From NCBI RefSeq assembly GCF_030052815.1, contig NC_079498.1:79284992-79348991 (forward strand): a stretch of 64,000 nucleotides of DNA, read 5' to 3'. Of the stretch, positions 58,515 through 64,000 are shown in pieces. The notes under the pieces were generated by a model. It made no database searches, was not told the DNA's origin, and worked only from the letters and a program-made list of their open reading frames with translations. The stretch comes from Hevea brasiliensis (Eukaryota; Streptophyta; Magnoliopsida; Malpighiales; Euphorbiaceae). The translations under genes and the position numbers were made by a program. How positions within the stretch are numbered: position 1 is the first letter of the stretch; each line of letters begins with the position of its first letter.

Positions 58515-59508
58515 CTATGGCCTTGAAACAAACCCCACCGTGTGTTCTACCACAGGTCTCACACTACCGAACTGATAAAGATCCTCGAGAAGCTTGTTGG
58601 GTCTGCTGACCAGACCAGGGTGGCCTTTGGCTAGAGAATCTGCCTCTGTCAGATCTGCGAGAGCTAGATCCCCCATACTGTTTCCTCTTCCCTAAACCAG
58701 GTGCTTGACCAGTAGTCTTTTCAGTATTCTCTTTCTCTTGTGTACCCTTCTTCACTGCCCCTTCTGATTCTATCCTTTCCACTTCCAGGGCCTGTGAGAT
58801 CAACTCAGAGAAATTTTGATGTCAGAAACCCACAACTTTCATTCTCAGATTCGGCCTTAACCCGGCCTCAAACCTCTTACATCTATCTCTGGGGGTGGAG
58901 ACTAAGCTTCTAGCGTGGTGGCTCAGTCGAGAGAAGTCTCTCTCATATTCTACGATGGTTATGTCCCCTTGTTTCAAACTCAGGAAATCTTGTAACTTCA
59001 TATCCACATATGCATCAGGGACCCACTTCTGTCGAAACTCCCTCAAAAAGTCTAACTAAGTAAGCACTGAAGGTTCTACCAGGCTGTGGGGGATGGTCTT
59101 CCACCATTCATACGCATCCCCTTGCAACAAAGAAACAGAATACTCGAACTTCACCTCTTCTGCACACTGCAGCTTCCTGAAAACCCGTTCCGTTCGCTCT
59201 AACCACTGTTCTGCCTCCAGTAAATCCATAGTGCCTTTAAACTCGGTGGCCCCAAATTTCATCAATTTTTCATATTGCCAAGCCGAGGGCTGTGATTGTG
59301 CTACAGGTGCTTGCATCTGAACTTGAAGTGGCACATTTCCCGCCATTTGTTGGAAAAATGCAGCCATCTGCTGTGCAAAATGAGCAGGAAACTACGATGC
59401 TGGAATAGGAACTGGAGTGGTTGACCCACTCACGTTCTGGAGTGCTGGGGCTTCCCCTTGAACCTCAGCCTCAACAGATTATTCCACGGAATGATCTTCT
59501 TCTTCCAT
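58515..59508 (-). pseudogene. Ty3/gypsy gag (element H), degenerate
   Basis: The start Met-Glu-Glu-Glu-Asp-His is at 59508, followed within ten codons by TAA near 59480 (Gln in F). The same frame is open at 59056-59367 (QWLERTERVFRKLQ), 58822-59046 (FLSLKQGDITIVEYERDF) and 58564-58803. A frameshift near 58520-58560 separates Gag from the frame with the knuckle region and PR. Confidence 0.85.
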
Positions 59509-59677
59509 TCCATTTTCCCAAAATTTCTACTTCCTGAGATCAAACACAAGGAGGTTGACCTCCGTTAGTGCATATTCATGATGTAAATATGTCATATGTA
59601 TCAATTAAAGACACTTGAGCAGTTGTACTTATCAAAGAAATATTCACATACATAGTCAAAATTTATTGTAAAACCAT

Positions 59678-59689
59678 GCTCTGATGCCA
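59678..59689 (-). other. Primer-binding site of element H
   Basis: On the minus strand, TGGCATCAGAGC, one mismatch to the Met-tRNA complement; same spacing from the LTR as in F. Confidence 0.85.
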
Positions 59690-59697
59690 CTAAAATA

Positions 59698-61007
59698 TGT
59701 CATACCTTACCCCTCTATAAGGCATACCATGATCCCGTAGAATACCTAATGAACTATCGAACTTCACCTACCGATAATTCATTAAGTACACTACAAGGGA
59801 TTTTAAAACCATTTTCTTACATTTTGGAAGTGGTGAGCATGTTGGTAGGAATTAAAAACGTTTAATTGAAGTCTCAAAATTAGTAAAATTTTTTGTCTAT
59901 TTTATTCTTCCGCAAATTTTATAAAAATTTCGGCAGAGTGCCGTCTATATTTGGAGAAAACAGTTCTTCAAAAACCTATAAAAACACTTCCAATAAATTT
60001 TTCCACAACTCCCAACCTCCAAATAATCTCAATTCAACATAACTCAAGGCAATTCCACTTCAAAATAATTCCACAATTTAATCCAAGTTTGTCATCTTAG
60101 AACATTTCATCATTTAATTCAATAAAGCTAATTTACATTCACAAGTTTAATTTACAGATATAAAATACAACAAATAATACTATTACAATTTATTATACAA
60201 CTGCTCAACTTTACATTAATACATATGACATTACAATATTTACATCAAAATAACTACAAGGGTATAAAACAATACCCGTACAAAAAGATCAGTATAGTCC
60301 TCAATATCAATAGCAGCTCACTCTGCTGCTTTCTCTTTGCCCTTATCTGCGACAGCAAAATAAGCTATCGCTGAGTATAAAAATACTCAGTGGTGCACAA
60401 TAAAAATTTAAAATATAATACATAAATCATTCATTGACAAAACACAATTTAAATGTTGCATAATTACATTTCACCAATAATCAAAACTAATTATAGCAAA
60501 ATTTTTGGGTCAAATAATTTAATAAACACAGTGTTGCCAATTCATACACAACTTAAGCCATGACACAAAATTTCCGATCAATGCCGCATTGTACACTACG
60601 ACAAAGCAACCTACAACCCCACTAATCGAAATCAATGAGGGAGGTGGCTAGCTAGCTAATGAGTACTCATCCGATCTACAACCTCAACTGGTAAACCAGA
60701 GAGGGAGGAAAATAATCGATCTTAACCCCATAAATGGGGGAATAATATGGTACTGTCATGCTAAGTGTGAATCCGAAATTAAATTAAAATAATTTATTCA
60801 AATATTGCATATAAAAATCAAATCAATTTCCAAAGTTACATTTTCATTCACAAAGTGGCAACACAAAAGTTCTTAAACTCATAATGCATACTAAATCCAT
60901 TTTTCAATGATAAAAAGCTTAAATAGGGTTTATTGTGCACAAACCTGACGTGAGTCGCCTCTAGGCCTTGACTCAGTCTTTTAGACTTTCCGAGCCTTTT
61001 TCAGTTG
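59698..61007 (-). repeat. 5' LTR of element H (interrupted)
   Basis: Starts TGTCATACCTTACCCC and follows the F LTR, with twin hairpins at 60349-60390, up to about 34095 of F, where fragment I begins. The rest lies beyond the window. Confidence 0.88.
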
Positions 61008-61611
61008 TGTAACACCCCTATTTGTATAGCCTGGTATATTTCACTGTTCTGGTGACCGGTGTCGGTCCGGACAATTAAGGGGATTAGAACCATACTTAAG
61101 ACAACTAGAGAAGCCATAAACACAAATAATTAGTAATGTTCAATTAGTTAAGTATAAACAAGAAAAACAGAACATAAGAGGTTAAACGAGCCGAGAGTCA
61201 CAGCGATGGGTGACATTCTCGGGAAGGACTGTGAAGTCGTTTAAACTCAAATTTCGAACTGTAAAATGTGACGCTGCGGTCCTTAGGACCCTTATGAACA
61301 TAGTGGAAAAGAGAAAATCACGAAAAAGAACTGTTAAGCCAGTCAAATAATTAGGTCAGGGAGCCGGAAGAAATATTGAATTATTTACAAACCGGGATGA
61401 ACCGTTGAGGGGCAATTTGGTCAATTGACCCCGAGAGCTGACTCCTGACCTAACTGTCAAATAAAATCGGAGAAAAGAAAATTTCGGAATCGAGAATTAT
61501 ATTAAAGAACTAATAGAAAAATAAATAAAAAAAAAGAGAAAAAGAAAAAGTGTAGGGAGATGACATCATGCATGACATCATGCATGATGCCATAAAAGTA
61601 ATAATTAACAT
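61008..61611 (+). repeat. F-family gypsy LTR start (fragment I), inserted in H LTR
   Basis: Plus strand, starts TGTAACACCCCTATTTG and matches the reverse complement of about 54243-54836. It is interrupted at 61611 by J. The five bases before it are agttg; the right partner is outside the window. It contains two CATGCATG words 12 bases apart (61567, 61579). Confidence 0.82.
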
Positions 61612-64000
61612 TGTAACATCCTCCCGGTAGCAACTCCGTACATTCTCTTTATTCGGTGACGGTGTCGGTCGGACAGCTAGAAACGTCATAAAAATATTTA
61701 AACTAAAGTGAGGAACCATAATTAACTCAAATATTAATAAGAAAAATTTAGGAAAAATTTTAGAAATAAAATACAACCAAGTCAAATGAGCCGGTGCCCA
61801 AGTGATGGGTAACCAGAGGGAAGTTGCGGTTCTCGCAACTAGGAGCCCTAGACCCGGGGAAAAATTCATAAAATAATTTTTGGAACTCCAGAGAAGGGTC
61901 ATTGAGGTTCCTATAGCATTAGAATGCCAAGAAAATATTTAGAAAAATTTTCAATCGGTACAGACAATTTTGACCCGTTAAGCCAAACGGAGGGCATTTT
62001 GGTCATTTCGCCTTCAGAGACGATTTTTGGCCGACTTGTCCAGTTAAGTAAATAATTATTATGACTCAAAATATGAATAAATATTGCTAAAAATTAAATT
62101 GAAATGTGATAGAAAAGAAAAGAAAAAAAAAATAGTGGAAATTAAGGATAATGACATGACATGATGTCATTTACTTTCTCCCAACCAATCACCATTTAAC
62201 AAGCTTTCTTAAATCACTTAAAAGAGTCAAAGAAGACCAAAAAAATTCTGCTCTTCTTCTTCTTCTTCCTCAAGACGTGAACCTCTCCTCCATAACCCTC
62301 CATGAAAACTTTCTTAAATTACTTCCATTTTCCCATGAATTTCCACTATAAAACCCTAGACACCTTTCATTAAAACTTGTCCACTCATCTTGGGAAAGTG
62401 TTTGGCAGCATAGAAAAGGAAAGAAAGTGAAGTTTGAGCTTGGAAAAATCTGCCCTACAAGAGGTTAGTGCACCTATCTACTTAAAACCCTTATTTTCCA
62501 TGTTAGGGACTAGAAATCAACATGAATTTGTGAATTAAATGAACAAAATTTGTGTGTATGCCTACAATGAATTTCGGCAGCCCTAAGGAAGGAACAATGA
62601 TGGAGTGTTTTGATGGACTTAAAGTGGATTAGAGATCATGTTTAAAGCATGTATGCATGTGGTTAGTGAATGAGTTAGTAATTAAGGCATGTTGTGAAAA
62701 TTTATAATGGAAACTAGGGTTTTGAGAGTAAAATGTGGACTTGGCTTATGAAATTGTTAAAGAACATTCTAATGGTCAATTAGTGACCATTTGAGGAAAT
62801 TTGACCATAATTTGGACTAAAATATAGCATGGCAAAGTGAATGAGTATGCTGCCCAATGAGTGCAGCAGGGTGGCTGTGATTCCAGCCCACTTGGACTGC
62901 CATATCTTTGGTTGTGTTGGTCCAATTGGTGTTTGGCCAATTGGACATGAAACTAGACTTATAATGACACATTTTTTCTGAAGAAACGATGCCCAAAAGA
63001 CCAAAGCAAGAGGACTAAAAGTTGGCCCCAATCCGGGTACCCTGCAAGCCAATTCTGCAGAATGACCAAATGAACAGTAACTGTTCATTTGGCCATAACT
63101 CACTGTAGAAATGGTCAATTGACCTGAAATTTTTACAGCAACAAGTTAAGACATAGACAAACAACTTTCATGAAGAAACCTACCCCAAATTATGACCAGA
63201 ACCTAACCCAAATGGCAGTCACAGTCACTGTTCATGGTACTATAGATTTGGTAATTCTGCAGTTTTTTCAATCCGACCAGCTGTGGTTTTTGGACCATAT
63301 CTGGAGCTACAAAACTCCAAATGGAGTGATTCAAAAAAAGAAATTCAACTAGACAAAATAAGGAACAACTTTCATGTTTACCATTTCCTCAAATTCCCAC
63401 TGCAACAGTGCTTAATGGAACAGTAAAATTAGGCTTCAAAAACTGAAAATTCTGCCCTCTTGGTTTTAAGTTTAGAAATGGTATGGGTGCTCAATTCCAA
63501 CAAGTTTTAAATGTAAAATGTGGTACATGGGGAGTGTTAAAACCAATGTACCTATTTTCTATCCAAAAGTCAACATTTTTGTTGACTAATAAAGTGAATA
63601 GTGACACCAAAACTTGAAATATGAAATGTACTTACATGAATAAATTGTTGAATGAATAAATGTGATAAAAGTGTCATTTGTGATTTAGGTTCCCATCAAG
63701 AGAGAAAGGTTAGCCCAGTTTCCACTCTAAAATTGTCCAATGGAATAGTAAACTTAGGTAGTAAAAACTGAAAATTTAGAAATGCATCTAGGGGACTTTA
63801 AATTGCAATTGGCAATTAATACTAGCAAATGTAAAACTCAAAATGTGGGATCTTGGTGTAATTAGAATTAATATATCCATTAAGTATAAAAAAGTCAACA
63901 TTTTGGTTGACTAGTAAGGTGAATAGTAATCAAAATGATTAGTAAATTAAGACGAAGACCTAGAACCAATTCTAAGCTTAAATGCTTAGAATTATATGAA
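61612..64000 (+). repeat. G-family LTR J, runs off the window
   Basis: Starts TGTAACATCCTCCCGG and follows G2 (46659-~48930). It has about 140 extra bases near 63620-63765 that G2 lacks, and the unchanged 27-base palindrome at 63066. The first 60 bases have single-base losses compared with G2. The five bases before it are aacat. Whether it is a solo LTR or a full element cannot be seen. Confidence 0.85.

Larger units (their letters stand above)
27945..61007 (-). mobile_element. Gypsy element H (Tekay/Del-like), split by element E
   Basis: A minus-strand Ty3/gypsy element. Its 3' LTR remains as 27945-28359 plus 54243-54836, its body is 54837-59697, and its 5' LTR starts at 59698 and is interrupted at 61007 by fragment I. 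The order read on the minus strand is gag, PR, RT, RNase H, IN, chromodomain-like tail. All genes carry stops or shifts. It is the oldest element of this nest, because E and I lie inside it. Confidence 0.88.

Noticed and set aside
61510..61902. 130-codon minus-strand frame crossing 61611
   Set aside because: It runs across the junction between fragment I and J, so it is an accident of joining two LTRs.

Overview
This window is plant nuclear repeat DNA: a stack of LTR retrotransposons inserted into one another. I found no intact host gene, tRNA, rRNA or CRISPR array, and nothing prokaryotic. The case for a flowering-plant genome rests on long LTRs that begin TG and end CA, primer-binding sites complementary to initiator Met-tRNA (TGGTATCAGAGC type), 5-bp target-site duplications (TSDs), Ty1/copia order gag-PR-IN-RT-RNase H in one family, and Ty3/gypsy order gag-PR-RT-RNase H-IN with a chromodomain-like tail in another. 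The species cannot be named from this sequence.

Three LTR families explain nearly all bases. (1) A Ty1/copia family with ~2.1-kb LTRs and an Angela/BARE-like reverse transcriptase: copies L (end only), C, A, B, D, E. (2) A Ty3/gypsy family with ~3.66-kb LTRs, probably a Tekay/Del-type chromovirus: copies F and H, and LTR fragment I. (3) A related gypsy-type family known here only from ~4.2-kb LTRs: solo LTR G2, fragment G1, and J, which runs off the right end.

Layout. 1-832 is the 3' end of L, inserted in the 5' LTR of C. C (833-5188, +) keeps leader, gag and protease start and is cut by A. A (5189-24219, +) has decayed gag-pol, and its 3' LTR is split by B (13144-22656, -; TSD ggtat). Next comes D (24223-27058, -), a leader plus 5' LTR, then an unassigned LTR-like scrap (27059-27396) and G1 (27397-~27930). 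H (~27945-61007, -) is a gypsy element whose 3' LTR was hit by E (28360-54237, -; TSD gttta). E in turn holds a complete gypsy F in its integrase gene (32768-44927, -; TSD tttaa) and solo LTR G2 in its leader (46659-50827, +). The 5' LTR of H is interrupted by I (61008, +), and I by J (61612 to the window end, +).

Every coding region seen is broken by stops, frameshifts, deletions or insertions, so no copy looks autonomous. B and E share the same deletion of the protease region yet sit at different sites with their own TSDs, which suggests a protease-less copia lineage was mobilised by proteins supplied in trans. I found no new defence or metabolic system. The best leads are that non-autonomous lineage, conserved palindromes and twin hairpins in the gypsy LTRs, leader tandem arrays of variable copy number, and patches where CTG in one copy reads as CG in another, which look like consensus errors.
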